The notes below the pieces were generated by a model that saw only the letters and a list, made by a program, of their open reading frames with translations, searched no databases and had not been told where the DNA came from. Shown here in pieces: positions 9,405-18,407 of a DNA stretch of 59,243 nucleotides (positions are counted from its first letter, which is position 1; each line of letters opens with the position of its first letter). The DNA is from Microcaldota archaeon. GTDB taxonomy: Archaea > Micrarchaeota > Micrarchaeia > Micrarchaeales > CABMGC01. The DNA is taken from the NCBI GenBank assembly GCA_021791245.1, contig JAJYWY010000012.1, forward strand, positions 1-59,243, written 5' to 3'. The position numbers were made by a program, and so were the translations under genes.

Positions 9405-9810
9405 TCAAGGAAAATAAAAGTTCATTTTCTTATGCATAAGCCTCATATGCCCGCTTTTCCTTATCGCTTATTTTTCGCGTTCCACCAAAGGGCTTTTCCC
9501 ATTACTGTCGCAATCTTATGTTGTCCGCCAGCGCTTTGCATTTGTCCCATCTAATGCAAGGCTTCATATAACTAAATTCTTGATGTCTCTTTGCATTCTT
9601 GAACTTTGTAGAGAAATATACCGCCGCAAGAATGGCTAGATTAGGAGAAAATCAGCATATTGCGTGTGAGAATGCTGCATGAATAATATCACATAATTTC
9701 ATGGAAGAAAAGGTTAAGAAGGTTGATGATGATAAATAAATCGACTACGCAACGATTATTTTGTTGCGAGAAGTTAACATGGGGTATGTCACCTGACAAA
9801 ATCCTCGTGT
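9405..9810. other. intergenic, no gene recognised
   Basis: About 400 bases with no credible coding frame. The one clear structure is a hairpin at 9748-9768 (CGCAAC, 9-base loop, GTTGCG), shortly before tRNA-Asp. An ATGATGA at 9726-9732 resembles a C box, but no convincing matching D box/guide layout follows. Confidence 0.5.
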
Positions 9811-9882
9811 GCTCTGGTAGTGTAGTGGTTAGCATGTAACCCTGTCACGGTTGAGACCCGGGTTCGAATCCCGGCCAGGGCG
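9811..9882 (+). tRNA. tRNA-Asp (GTC)
   Basis: Intronless cloverleaf: acceptor GCTCTGG/CCAGGGC, anticodon loop CTGTCAC with GTC at 34-36, T arm CCGGG-TTCGAAT-CCCGG, discriminator G as expected for Asp. The 3' half overlaps the end of the methylase gene on the other strand. Confidence 0.95.
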
Positions 9883-11023
9883 GATTTTTTTCCATGGCTG
9901 ACTCTGCAATTCCGTGGGAGATTCCCTTCAAAAATTCCAGTGATGCCTCCGGAACTTTTTTTGAAATGGAAAAATGCAGAATATCCTCCATAGTTCTATT
10001 TCCTCTCCTGTTTTTTGTTTCTCTTTCTTGCCTTAATAGCAGATTTAATCCGCAAGCGCCTACAGCCAATGCGTAAATCATTGCTGATGTCCTTATCTTT
10101 GTCCTGCCTGCTTCGGATTCCCTGCCAATGACTATTATCATCCTGCCTTTTTCTTTCAATACCCTCTTCATCTCAATTAAGGACATGCACATATCCTCTG
10201 CATACTTTTGTATGCCGTATTGAACCTGAGTAATCCCAAAAGTGCCCCCTATCTCACGATCTTTTGCCCACGTGATATTGTATCCGGCTATCCACATGGC
10301 ATGCTTATAGTTTCGGTAATAATCGAATGATCCTATATATGGCGGGGAGGTGAGAACTAGGTCAACTGAGCTGTCCTTCATGCTCATATCTCTTGCATCT
10401 TCTCTTGCCACAATGCACTTCTTACTGCAATACGGCAGAGACATCACAAGGTTTCTGTGGGTTTCAAATGCTTCGTATAAGCCGTTTATTCCGTTTCTGT
10501 TCTTTGATATTGAAAACCTCATAAGGGCATTCATAATTATACTGTGCACCAGGTCATCGTCCGCCGCGTTATCCAGCAGTCCCTTGAGAATTGCGGTGTC
10601 TTTGCCTTCAATATTTCCGTGTTTGCCTGGGAAAGCGTCTTCGATAATGCCCTTTGCACTGTCTAAGCAAGCTTTTCTCTTGTTTTTGCCTACATTGCAG
10701 AACATAACTGTTTCAGCAAGCTTTACTGCTGCTGGATTTATATCTGATCCATGGCATTCCATTCCCAACTTTGCAGCCTCAAACAGCGTTGTGCCGCTTC
10801 CACAGAATGGATCGAGCACAACTGAGTCCTTATTTGCATATTTCTTTAGCAGCTTTTCTGCAAGCCCTGGAGGGAATTGTCCGCTCCACTGAAATATGCT
10901 CTTCGCTCTATCTCCCTGAATGCCCAATTCCTTTTTAAAGTCAGGGTCGTAATCTATAGGAAAATCGTTGAACTGCATCATCAGCTGCAAAATATTATCC
11001 TGTGCTTTTTTGGTATTTGCCAT
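9845..11023 (-). CDS. DNA methyltransferase, amino-methylating (N6-adenine/N4-cytosine) type
   Basis: 392 residues. The SAM-binding motif DPFCGSGTT is at ~71-79 and catalytic TSPPY near 229-233, with ~150 residues between. Motif I precedes motif IV. This is the layout of amino-group DNA methylases. No restriction endonuclease gene is adjacent, so it looks like an orphan methylase or one acting with a distant partner. The last ~13 codons (PPWPGFEPGSQP, then stop) are encoded by the antisense strand of tRNA-Asp, so the original stop may have been lost or the gene grew into the tRNA. RNA methylation cannot be excluded. Confidence 0.8.
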   Translation of the reverse strand: MANTKKAQDNILQLMMQFNDFPIDYDPDFKKELGIQGDRAKSIFQWSGQFPPGLAEKLLKKYANKDSVVLDPFCGSGTTLFEAAKLGMECHGSDINPAAVKLAETVMFCNVGKNKRKACLDSAKGIIEDAFPGKHGNIEGKDTAILKGLLDNAADDDLVHSIIMNALMRFSISKNRNGINGLYEAFETHRNLVMSLPYCSKKCIVAREDARDMSMKDSSVDLVLTSPPYIGSFDYYRNYKHAMWIAGYNITWAKDREIGGTFGITQVQYGIQKYAEDMCMSLIEMKRVLKEKGRMIIVIGRESEAGRTKIRTSAMIYALAVGACGLNLLLRQERETKNRRGNRTMEDILHFSISKKVPEASLEFLKGISHGIAESAMEKNPPWPGFEPGSQP

Positions 11024-11150
11024 TTACACACAATATCGGAATCTTGGATCTCAAATAAGCATTAGTCCTGGCCATGTATAAATTTTTCCCTAAAATGGCT
11101 CTCCCAGATGCATGTGCCTTCAGATAGCGCAGGATTGCAAAAAACAAAGG

Positions 11151-11160
11151 CTTAAATTTA
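11151..11160 (+). promoter_or_regulatory. TATA box of the cold-shock gene
   Basis: CTTAAATTTA about 40 bases before the ATG. A GTGAT ribosome binding site at 11187-11191 lies 3 bases before the start, so this gene has a leader, unlike many others here. Confidence 0.55.
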
Positions 11161-11194
11161 CCAACCTCTTAATGATATTGAAAAAAGTGATAAA

Positions 11195-11386
11195 ATGAAA
11201 GGAAAAGTAAAAATGTTCAATGCTGCTCGCGGCTTTGGATTCATTACTGGCGAAGATGGAAAGGATGTATACGTGCATACATCAGCAGTTGAAGGAGGCG
11301 CAACACTTGCTGTTGGCGATTCAGTCGAATACGAAGTCGAGGCCGGAGAGCGCGGACCACGTGCAAAGAACGTAAAGAAACTCTAA
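11195..11386 (+). CDS. cspA: cold-shock domain protein (CspA-like)
   Basis: A 63-residue single cold-shock domain that binds single-stranded RNA/DNA. RNP1 appears as GFGFIT (13-18) and RNP2 as VYVHTSAV (~25-32). It has normal length and a complete five-strand barrel. CspA-type proteins are patchy in archaea, so transfer from bacteria at some time is plausible. The GTGAT site and a strong hairpin right at the stop codon suggest a short monocistronic, perhaps abundant, mRNA. Confidence 0.93.
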   Translation: MKGKVKMFNAARGFGFITGEDGKDVYVHTSAVEGGATLAVGDSVEYEVEAGERGPRAKNVKKL

Positions 11387-11406
11387 AGCCACATTACAGT
11401 GGCTTT
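11385..11406 (+). terminator. hairpin at the end of the cold-shock gene
   Basis: AAAGCCAC, 6-base loop ATTACA, GTGGCTTT: an 8-bp perfect stem that includes the last bases of the stop codon. It could end the transcript or protect its 3' end. Confidence 0.6.
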
Positions 11407-11498
11407 CACACTTCATATGCTTAGTGTGAATGATATTTCTTTGAATAGGGCATGCAGAAACGCAAGGCAGCGGCATTAGGCACAGCCGATTACTTTAT

Positions 11499-12227
11499 AT
11501 GGTGTTGGATTTGGGAGCTAATATTGCAGGAAATGCAAAGACCGAGGTTCATTCACAAACCAATTTCCTATCCGATTTTATATTGGGATCACAGGACGGG
11601 CTTGTGAATGTGCTTGGGATCATACTTGGTGTGTCTGCAGCAACAAGCGACATACGGATAATATTTGTTGCTTCACTCGCAGCCTTAGGCGCAGAATCCA
11701 TATCAATGGGTGCGGTCGCATATACTTCTACGCTGGCAAGGAGAAAGCAATACCTTAAGGAGCTTGGCCGTGAGAAACAGGAGATGAAGGATGTTCCTCA
11801 AACTGAACGCAAAGAAGTGAGGGATATTTTTGCAGGATGGGGATACAAAGGAGAAGAACTTGAAAGCATGACAAACCATATAGTATCAAACCCCAAGGCC
11901 TGGCTTGAATTCATGATGTCCTTCGAGCTAAAACTCGCACCTGTAAAAAAATCGCAGCCTTTGTACAGCTTCGCCACAGTCCTGCTTGCGACAATATTCG
12001 GTTCATTGATACCAGTGATTCCATTCCTATTTCTTCATAATATAATCTCTGGGATGATTGCATCTGTAGTGATCAGCGGGCTTGCACTGTTCTTCATAGG
12101 ATATTACGAGGCTAAAACAACAGTCGGATCCATATGGAAAAACGGAATGCAGATGCTAATAATAGGGTTGGCTGCAGGTCTGGTAGGCTATCTGATCGGC
12201 CACTTCATAGGCGCAGTGCCGATATAA
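11499..12227 (+). CDS. VIT1/CCC1-family iron/manganese transporter
   Basis: 242 residues with the two-plus-three membrane-segment pattern of the family. DFILGSQDGLVNVLGI (~28-43) is the characteristic first helix with the ion-gating Asp. A charged cytoplasmic segment (~85-145, metal-binding in VIT1) and three C-terminal helices follow. It would move Fe2+ or Mn2+ across the cell membrane, probably outward. The start is unsure: a TTTATAT motif overlaps the ATG at 11499, so a downstream start is possible. It converges with the next gene, with only 5 bases between. Confidence 0.85.
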   Translation: MVLDLGANIAGNAKTEVHSQTNFLSDFILGSQDGLVNVLGIILGVSAATSDIRIIFVASLAALGAESISMGAVAYTSTLARRKQYLKELGREKQEMKDVPQTERKEVRDIFAGWGYKGEELESMTNHIVSNPKAWLEFMMSFELKLAPVKKSQPLYSFATVLLATIFGSLIPVIPFLFLHNIISGMIASVVISGLALFFIGYYEAKTTVGSIWKNGMQMLIIGLAAGLVGYLIGHFIGAVPI

Positions 12228-12232
12228 TCCTT

Positions 12233-13225
12233 TCAACGGGATTTAAGATGGTTATTTAGCCTCTCGAGCTTCTTTGCCACGAAACAGGAATCGTAAAGCT
12301 TCGAGTCGCCTGTCTGGCCCAGAACATACTGCGTACTTGGGTCTATGCCTTTTGATTTCTGCCATTCTGTATACGCACCATAATATTTTGCGGCTTCGTG
12401 TGCAAGTTCGCGCGCAAAATCCGCTGCACCGCAATTTATTGCATCCTCTGCGCCCTGTATTAGCATAGATGCAACCACATTGTAATGTTCTGCGGAACCA
12501 GAAAAGGATTCCAGCAATGCGCGAAGCTCAAAGCTTAACGCGTTCTTGAACAATTCATTGTCAACTACCTCCCCCTTATAGCGTGATTCATGCGAGTCAA
12601 TCGTGTCTGTTATTGATTTTATTACTTCCTCTTTCATGTTCATTATTTTTGCTATTTCCTCGCCTTCCAAACGTATGCTGTATCCAACTTCTGCAAAACT
12701 GTCATCTCCGCATCCAGTCGCTTGCCATTTATTGTAGCAAGCATCTGCCTTTTTGTTAAGGATTTCCGCCCATTCCAGGTTCTTGCCCTTTATATTCCTG
12801 CTGTCTATTATCTCTTCAGCAGCCATATTGTAATAGTTTGCAGCTTGGTAGAAGTATTCTATGGCTTCGTGATACATTCCGAACGCTATGCAGCTTTTTA
12901 CCCTATTGAAAGCATTTGCGTCCCCGAATCCATCTCTCATTTGATCTATGTTCACGTCAGAATATTCCTTTATCCCTTTCCAGATCCTTTTTATCTCCAT
13001 TTCGGATCTTTTCCTGGGTTTTCCGTTATGCTCCCACTGCAGTTTTTCGATATCCGGTATCTTCCTTGTTGCATCCTTTATCTCAGATCCAGTGACTCTG
13101 TGAATTCCTGTTATTTCTGCCTTTTTTTGTTCCTTATCATTCTTCTTTTCCACAATCTCGCCACTTCTGGATAACTTAAGTTCGCCACATCCTAAAAACC
13201 TATAAGGTAGGTTACGTATTCTCAT
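12233..13225 (-). CDS. hypothetical helical-repeat (TPR-like) protein
   Basis: 330 residues with no membrane segments. The first ~60 residues are polar and probably disordered. The remainder is helical, with repeated Ala/Tyr-rich pairs such as HEAIEYFYQAANYYNMAAEE and ARELAHEAAKYYGAY, typical of TPR-like scaffolds. No catalytic motif is seen. A protein of similar style lies at 57892-58935. A role in protein-protein contacts is inferred from fold style only. Confidence 0.6.
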   Translation of the reverse strand: MRIRNLPYRFLGCGELKLSRSGEIVEKKNDKEQKKAEITGIHRVTGSEIKDATRKIPDIEKLQWEHNGKPRKRSEMEIKRIWKGIKEYSDVNIDQMRDGFGDANAFNRVKSCIAFGMYHEAIEYFYQAANYYNMAAEEIIDSRNIKGKNLEWAEILNKKADACYNKWQATGCGDDSFAEVGYSIRLEGEEIAKIMNMKEEVIKSITDTIDSHESRYKGEVVDNELFKNALSFELRALLESFSGSAEHYNVVASMLIQGAEDAINCGAADFARELAHEAAKYYGAYTEWQKSKGIDPSTQYVLGQTGDSKLYDSCFVAKKLERLNNHLKSR

Positions 13226-13279
13226 TGATTACATGGAGAACAATGTAACGCTACCAATAGACCGACATAATTGATTCGG

Positions 13280-14425
13280 TTAATCTAAATCAAACGCGTC
13301 AGTCTGCTTCAGTGTCTTCTTTACTGCCGCATCGAGTTTGCATCTCTTATACATCTTTTCTATCTCAAGCAAATCGCTGCGCGTTGCAGGATCCATCGCA
13401 TTAAGCGAACACACGTCTTTGTATGGTTTTATGGACAAGTCATGCGTTCCTATACTGCGCGCATTGTTGACTATTTCTTGCTTGTCGAACGAGATTAATG
13501 GCCTGATTATGAATTTATTGATTCCGTATTCGGAGGATCTCAGGTTGCTTATAGTCTGCGAAGATACCTGCCCCAGGCTTTCGCCGGTTATTATGGATTC
13601 TGCGCCTTCAATATTTGCCACTTCTTCCGCAAGCCTGTAAATAAACCTCTTGAAAAGTATGTGCTCATACCTAGTATCCGCTTTTAGCACAGCCGCCTGA
13701 AAGATATGTGAGGGCGAATAATAAATTTTTGAACGCCCAGAATAAAGCGAAAGCACTTTTGCTATATCCGTTATCTTTGATGCTGCTGCTTCCTTATTTG
13801 CAGCAAAAGGGTGTACATGTAGGAATATAGGGGTTATCCCTCTCTTCATTGCATAGAAGGATGCTACTGGGGAGTCTATGCCCCCTGACAATAGCGATAT
13901 TCCTGTTCCTGAAGAGCCTACCGGAAGCCCATTCAATCCCCTTATTTTGTTTAGGTAGAGGAGCGTGCCTTTTTCTGTCACGTTTATATGCAGTATCTTA
14001 TCTGATTTAGCATCCAAAGAAAATGGAAGCCTCTTCGCGTTCTTTATGAAATGCGTTACAATCTCAGTGGAATCAAACGGAACACTTTTTGTGGATCTGT
14101 GCGCCTCTATCCTAACATTATCCCCTCTTCCGAAGAAATTTTTGGAGGCTTCCATCATGGAGCCGATATCGTTTCTCGCAATTTCAACTGGTGCAAACCA
14201 GCTTATGCCAAATACGTGCCCAAGTTTGATGAGTATGGATCCGATATCCGAATTTTTGTTCAGGTATATCATTATCCTATCCCGATTATTTTCAAGAGAG
14301 TACGATTCTGGGCGGAGTGCATCTTTTATATTTCTGGTAAGGAGGCTCGTGAAGGTATGCCTATTTCTTCCCTTAAGCCATATCTCCCCGAAGTGTATTG
14401 TTATCGCAGAGTATTCCATATGCAT
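13280..14425 (-). CDS. thiI: tRNA 4-thiouridine synthase ThiI
   Basis: About 381 residues. An N-terminal ferredoxin-like/THUMP region binds tRNA (to ~165). A PP-loop ATPase domain with SGGIDSPVAS adenylates the tRNA uridine before sulfur transfer. TGESLGQVSSQT is also characteristic. There is no C-terminal rhodanese domain, so sulfur must come from elsewhere, as in many archaea. I place the start at the ATG at 14425 (MHMEYS): the family begins just before HFGEIWLKGRNR, and a TTAATAAAG TATA-like site at ~14449-14458 makes that ATG leaderless. The divergent gene nagA shares this short promoter region. Confidence 0.92.
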   Translation of the reverse strand: MHMEYSAITIHFGEIWLKGRNRHTFTSLLTRNIKDALRPESYSLENNRDRIMIYLNKNSDIGSILIKLGHVFGISWFAPVEIARNDIGSMMEASKNFFGRGDNVRIEAHRSTKSVPFDSTEIVTHFIKNAKRLPFSLDAKSDKILHINVTEKGTLLYLNKIRGLNGLPVGSSGTGISLLSGGIDSPVASFYAMKRGITPIFLHVHPFAANKEAAASKITDIAKVLSLYSGRSKIYYSPSHIFQAAVLKADTRYEHILFKRFIYRLAEEVANIEGAESIITGESLGQVSSQTISNLRSSEYGINKFIIRPLISFDKQEIVNNARSIGTHDLSIKPYKDVCSLNAMDPATRSDLLEIEKMYKRCKLDAAVKKTLKQTDAFDLD

Positions 14426-14484
14426 CCTTTGACAGTAATAGACATAACCTTTATTAACCGCCACAATAAAGTATTTTCGGTTCT

Positions 14485-15657
14485 ATGTCTTTGATGCTGC
14501 GCAATGCAAAAATCTACACGGGCTTAAGCCATAATGGCGAAATATTATGCGATCAATCCATATTCATAGAGGGAGATAAGATATCAAGGCTGGTGCACAA
14601 TTCTGCACTGGCTCCTTATCGCGAAAAACTAAAAAAGTGCGAAAATGATCATGATCACGATCTCCGAGGCATGAACATAGCGCCAGGTTTTATAGATCTC
14701 CAAGTGAACGGAGGAGGCGGAAGCATGTTTACATCAGACACGTCAGTAAAATCGATACGGCGAATAGTAAATGCCCATTCCAAACGCGGAACTACAAATA
14801 TGCTTCTGTCCCTAATCTCTCCAGATAACGCAACTATTGCAGAGGCTGTCAAAGCGACTAAAGAATACGCGCTTAGCTATGGAAATAGTGTACTTGGAAT
14901 ACATCTCGAAGGGCCTTTCATAACATTGGAAAAAAGAGGCATACACCCTAAGGAGAACATAAGAAGTATGAATGACGAGGATTTGAAGATTATACTGGAT
15001 GCAAAAGAAACGATAAGGATTGTGACTGTATCGCCAGAAAGCGTTAGTAACGAGCAGATAAAGAGCCTAAAAGATGCAGGCATAGTCGTATCGATAGGGC
15101 ACAGCAACGCAACGTATTGCAAAGCATTCGAGTCATTCATTCACGGAGTTTCATGTGCAACACATCTTTACAATGCCATGTCCGGAATCTCGGCTAGGGA
15201 ACCTGGAGTAATCGGCGCGGTTCTGGATTGCAACAAAGACGCAAGCATAATAGTTGACGGAATACATGTCAGTTATCCATTGGTGCGCATGGCGAAGAAG
15301 ATACTGAGAGATAAGCTATTTCTCGTGTCTGACGCTATGCCAGTTGTGGGTGGCAAAACAATGAGTTTCAAGATTGGAACTGAAGAGGTTATTTATGATT
15401 TGGCTGGATGTGAGACTAAAGAAGGGGTAATAGGTGGATCTGCAATCTCAATGCGTGATGCAGTAAAGGGGTGCATAGAAAAAGCAGGCATGGAAACTGC
15501 AGAGGCTATAAGGATGGCAACTTCCTATCCTGCAAGGGTTCTTGGAGAGGGTACGATAGGTGTCATAAGAGAGGGCAGCATTGCAAACATGGTCATATTT
15601 GACGACAGTTTCAACATCAAGGCCGTTGTCCTGTCAGGCGTATACAGGAAAATATAA
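14485..15657 (+). CDS. nagA: N-acetylglucosamine-6-phosphate deacetylase
   Basis: 390 residues of the amidohydrolase (TIM barrel) superfamily, near normal length. Family motifs in order: GFIDLQVNGGGG, HLEGPF with the metal-binding Glu, GHSNAT and THLYNAM with the metal-binding histidines, and LVSDAMP with the catalytic Asp. It converts GlcNAc-6-phosphate to glucosamine-6-phosphate in the cytosol. That would feed amino-sugar recycling or surface glycan synthesis. No other nag gene is in the window. Confidence 0.93.
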   Translation: MSLMLRNAKIYTGLSHNGEILCDQSIFIEGDKISRLVHNSALAPYREKLKKCENDHDHDLRGMNIAPGFIDLQVNGGGGSMFTSDTSVKSIRRIVNAHSKRGTTNMLLSLISPDNATIAEAVKATKEYALSYGNSVLGIHLEGPFITLEKRGIHPKENIRSMNDEDLKIILDAKETIRIVTVSPESVSNEQIKSLKDAGIVVSIGHSNATYCKAFESFIHGVSCATHLYNAMSGISAREPGVIGAVLDCNKDASIIVDGIHVSYPLVRMAKKILRDKLFLVSDAMPVVGGKTMSFKIGTEEVIYDLAGCETKEGVIGGSAISMRDAVKGCIEKAGMETAEAIRMATSYPARVLGEGTIGVIREGSIANMVIFDDSFNIKAVVLSGVYRKI

Positions 15658-15664
15658 GGAAGCG

Positions 15665-16261
15665 TCATAGCTTCCCTTCCGGGAAAACGAAGCAGTCTCT
15701 GCATCGCGGTTCGTAATCCTCCTTACCGCCCACATGGACCTGCTCGCCAAATATTGGAGTGCCCTTATCATCTACTCTCTGCGTGAATGATGCGCCGTCA
15801 GATCTGCACTTTCTGCATATGGCAGTAAGGCATTCTATCTCGTCTGCTTTTGCAAGTATCTCGCCTGCATTTCCGAATACTTCGCCAGTGTGGTCCTTGT
15901 TAAGCACGGTAACTATGACCCGCCTTCCCTTTGAAAGCTCCATTATGAGTTTTGGTATATTTGCATCTTTAGAGAAGAACTGCGCTTCCTCTATCCCTAC
16001 AACTCCCACATTCTTTGCACCCTTCATTATGATGCCATAAGCTTCTTCGCCTGTAGGAACCACGATTGCGCTTAGCTTCTGCCCTGCGTGCGTAACTATC
16101 TCCATTGCACTGTATCTGTTGTCAATGCGCGGCTTGAACACGGCTATCTTGTTTTCTGCATACTGCTCCCTCTCAAGATGGTGTATAAGGGTAGAAGTCT
16201 TTCCTGAGAACATGGGCCCTGTAATCACAATCACTCTTCCGTTTGTTTTTATGTTTGGCAT
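15665..16261 (-). CDS. tdk: thymidine kinase (type II)
   Basis: 198 residues. P-loop GPMFSGKTS (~15-23), a catalytic-Glu region GIEEAQFF, and a C-terminal zinc-type cysteine set (CRKC and CRDC). It phosphorylates thymidine for DNA precursor salvage. It follows the phosphoribosyltransferase gene in the same direction; a GGTGA site lies 4 bases before its ATG, so the two form an operon. It converges with nagA, 7 bases apart. Confidence 0.93.
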   Translation of the reverse strand: MPNIKTNGRVIVITGPMFSGKTSTLIHHLEREQYAENKIAVFKPRIDNRYSAMEIVTHAGQKLSAIVVPTGEEAYGIIMKGAKNVGVVGIEEAQFFSKDANIPKLIMELSKGRRVIVTVLNKDHTGEVFGNAGEILAKADEIECLTAICRKCRSDGASFTQRVDDKGTPIFGEQVHVGGKEDYEPRCRDCFVFPEGKL

Positions 16262-16273
16262 CCTTTCACCTAA

Positions 16274-16852
16274 TTATAATTTGAAATCTATGGGAATCCT
16301 GGCTCCATACTCTGCAATGAATTTCTCCATTATCGAAGCCTCCGTATCCCCGGGTTTCTTTATCCTTCCTATCAGGTTTTTCACGTCTTCGTGGTAATTC
16401 CACGGATACATATACCATATCCATTCAGATAGCTGCTCTGCGATGAAGTCCGGTTTAAATCTTGAGGTTTTGCCTATGAACTGAAAAGCAGCGGTCTTGG
16501 CCTCTTTTGGATTGCATGAGGATACGTTCTCTTTTGCAAGCATTAAGCTCTCGCCAGTGTCCGCAATATCGTCCACTATAAGTATTTTCTTCCCTGAAAG
16601 ATTGGCTCTAAGCGGCTCTTTGACTACGGCTTTTTCTTCAGGCTTTGCCGTCTCGTTCCAGTGTTCAATCCGTATAGAAAGCACATCCTTCACAGAGAGC
16701 ATATCTGCGAGCAGCCTTGCTGGCACAAGCCCGCCCCTAGCCACTGCAATTATCGCATCCGGCGCATATCCAGATTCAACTATGCTTCTGGAAAGCGAGC
16801 TGCTCCATCTCTCGACTTCTGTCCAATCCACAATCTTTACCTTCATGGGCAT
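16274..16852 (-). CDS. purine-type phosphoribosyltransferase
   Basis: 192 residues with the type I PRTase fold: a substrate-side loop AVARGGLVPARLL and the PRPP-binding motif ILIVDDIADTGES. It resembles archaeal hypoxanthine/xanthine-type transferases (COG2236). It would turn a free purine base plus PRPP into a nucleotide. The neighbours, MTA phosphorylase (divergent) and thymidine kinase (downstream), agree with a salvage role. The exact base used cannot be told from sequence. Confidence 0.85.
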   Translation of the reverse strand: MPMKVKIVDWTEVERWSSSLSRSIVESGYAPDAIIAVARGGLVPARLLADMLSVKDVLSIRIEHWNETAKPEEKAVVKEPLRANLSGKKILIVDDIADTGESLMLAKENVSSCNPKEAKTAAFQFIGKTSRFKPDFIAEQLSEWIWYMYPWNYHEDVKNLIGRIKKPGDTEASIMEKFIAEYGARIPIDFKL

Positions 16853-16879
16853 GGAACCAAACTATCTTTGTAAGCAAAA

Positions 16880-16887
16880 TTTAAATA
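16880..16887 (+). promoter_or_regulatory. TATA box of the MTA phosphorylase gene
   Basis: A TTTAAATA-type box about 28 bases before the ATG at 16912. It supports that ATG over the upstream in-frame ATG at 16894. Confidence 0.55.
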
Positions 16888-16911
16888 TGTGCTTTGCCGA
16901 TTATCTGCACC

Positions 16912-17709
16912 ATGGAAGCGGACATAGCAGTGATAGGCGGATCTGGTCTTTATTCGCTATTCGACAAGCACGAGAGCCTTGACGCAAAAAACAAGTACGG
17001 AAGCGCAAGCGGCACCATAAGCGTAGCGGAATTGGAAGGCAAGAGGGTAGCATTCCTGCCTAGGCATGGCAACAAGCATACAATACCTCCGCACAAGGTT
17101 CCTTATAGGGCAAACATACAGGCTCTGAGCGAGCTAGGCGTAAAGATGATAATAGGAACTTGCGCAGTGGGCTCCCTTTATTCTTCGTATAAGCCAGGTG
17201 ATTTCGTCTTCTTCGATCAGTTTGCAAACATGACTTGCGGAAGGGACGATACGTTTTTCGATGAAGATGAAGTGGTGCACGTGAGCATGGCGTATCCTTA
17301 TTGCGATTACATGCGGAGGGTGGCAGAAGAATCCTCAAACAGGATGAATCTCAGCTATCACAACACGAGTACGCTTGCAGTGGTAAACGGGCCGCGCTTT
17401 TCCACAGTGGCGGAATCAAAGCTGCTGATGGATAATGGGTTCCATTGCATAAACATGACCCAGTATCCAGAGGTTGCGCTTGCTAGGGAAAAGCAGATAT
17501 GCTATCTTGGCGTAGGGGTGATAACAGATTATGACGCTGGGCTTGTGGGAAAGATAATCCCGGTAAGTTTCGATGAGGTCAACAGGGTCTTCGCCGAGAA
17601 TATGGTAAAGCTTAAGGGATTGATAAAGGAGATAGTGTCCGGGCTGAATCCGGAAAAGCGCACATGCTCGTGCAGGAACGCGCTTGACGGTGCCAAAGTA
17701 AACGTATGA
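16912..17709 (+). CDS. mtnP: 5'-methylthioadenosine phosphorylase
   Basis: About 265 residues of the MTAP/PNP trimeric family. Phosphate-binding GGSGLY near the N-terminus, RHGNKHTIPPHKVPYRAN, then the substrate-binding NMTQYPEVALARE. It splits methylthioadenosine (or a related purine nucleoside) with phosphate, giving adenine for the neighbouring type of phosphoribosyltransferase. The C-terminus carries a CSC motif known from archaeal enzymes, where disulfides stabilise the fold. The start is chosen at MEADIAV from the promoter spacing. Confidence 0.92.
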   Translation: MEADIAVIGGSGLYSLFDKHESLDAKNKYGSASGTISVAELEGKRVAFLPRHGNKHTIPPHKVPYRANIQALSELGVKMIIGTCAVGSLYSSYKPGDFVFFDQFANMTCGRDDTFFDEDEVVHVSMAYPYCDYMRRVAEESSNRMNLSYHNTSTLAVVNGPRFSTVAESKLLMDNGFHCINMTQYPEVALAREKQICYLGVGVITDYDAGLVGKIIPVSFDEVNRVFAENMVKLKGLIKEIVSGLNPEKRTCSCRNALDGAKVNV

Positions 17710-17712
17710 CCG

Positions 17713-18387
17713 CTAATCCCGGATATTTCCAAGTATGGTCCTTAATATTATGAATCCATCGTGGAAAGTCCTCAGCTTTGCATCCCCGAACTGCCTCTTC
17801 TTCTCCACGCTTGGCACCTCTACTATCCTCATCCTGTTCTTCGCTGCCTTAATGCTTATCTCGGTCTCGATGCCAAATCCCATTTCCTTCAGGTTAAGCC
17901 TTTTCAAGATCCCTTTTTTGAAGCTCCTGTATCCATAGCACAGATCGCTGTAATGTGCATTGAACAGGGTGTTAACCATGGCCAGGAAGAATTTGTTCCC
18001 TAGTATCCTAAGAAGCGGCATATCCTCCGAAGCTCCGCCTTCCATGAACCTTGAGCCCATACATATGTCATAGCCAGATTCTATGCCTGCTATGAGCAGC
18101 TTTAGTTCATTGGGCTTGTGGGACAAGTCCGCGTCCATCGATATCTGTATGTAGCCCCTAGCGGCCTCAAGCCCCTTTATCAGCGCGCTTCCTTTCCCTT
18201 TGCCGTCGTATATTATCCTTGCCCCATACTTGCGTGCAATCTCCACTGTCCTATCCTTTGAATGTCCGTCTACCACTATTATCTCATAGTCGTATGGCGC
18301 AAGTTCCTCCTTTACCTCCCTGAGCAGCGACGCTATGTTTTTTTCTTCATTGAGGGTTGGTATTACAACAGATACGTACTTTCCCAT
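17713..18387 (-). CDS. family 2 glycosyltransferase (dolichol-phosphate mannosyltransferase-like)
   Basis: 224 residues. A GT-A fold with VVIPTLNEEKNI at the start, VVDGHSKDRT, and SMDADLSHKP carrying the metal-binding DxD. It ends without membrane helices, as soluble DPM1-type enzymes do. It probably loads a sugar from a nucleotide donor onto a polyprenyl phosphate for surface glycan or protein glycosylation. It converges with mtnP, 3 bases apart. A second enzyme of this type is at 31897-32607. Confidence 0.88.
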   Translation of the reverse strand: MGKYVSVVIPTLNEEKNIASLLREVKEELAPYDYEIIVVDGHSKDRTVEIARKYGARIIYDGKGKGSALIKGLEAARGYIQISMDADLSHKPNELKLLIAGIESGYDICMGSRFMEGGASEDMPLLRILGNKFFLAMVNTLFNAHYSDLCYGYRSFKKGILKRLNLKEMGFGIETEISIKAAKNRMRIVEVPSVEKKRQFGDAKLRTFHDGFIILRTILGNIRD

Positions 18388-18407
18388 TGCATCATTCTAT
18401 ATTTATC

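Noticed and set aside
9722-9800. Possible C/D box RNA before tRNA-Asp
   Set aside because: An ATGATGA and a distant CTGA are present, but the spacing and internal boxes do not fit a C/D guide RNA.
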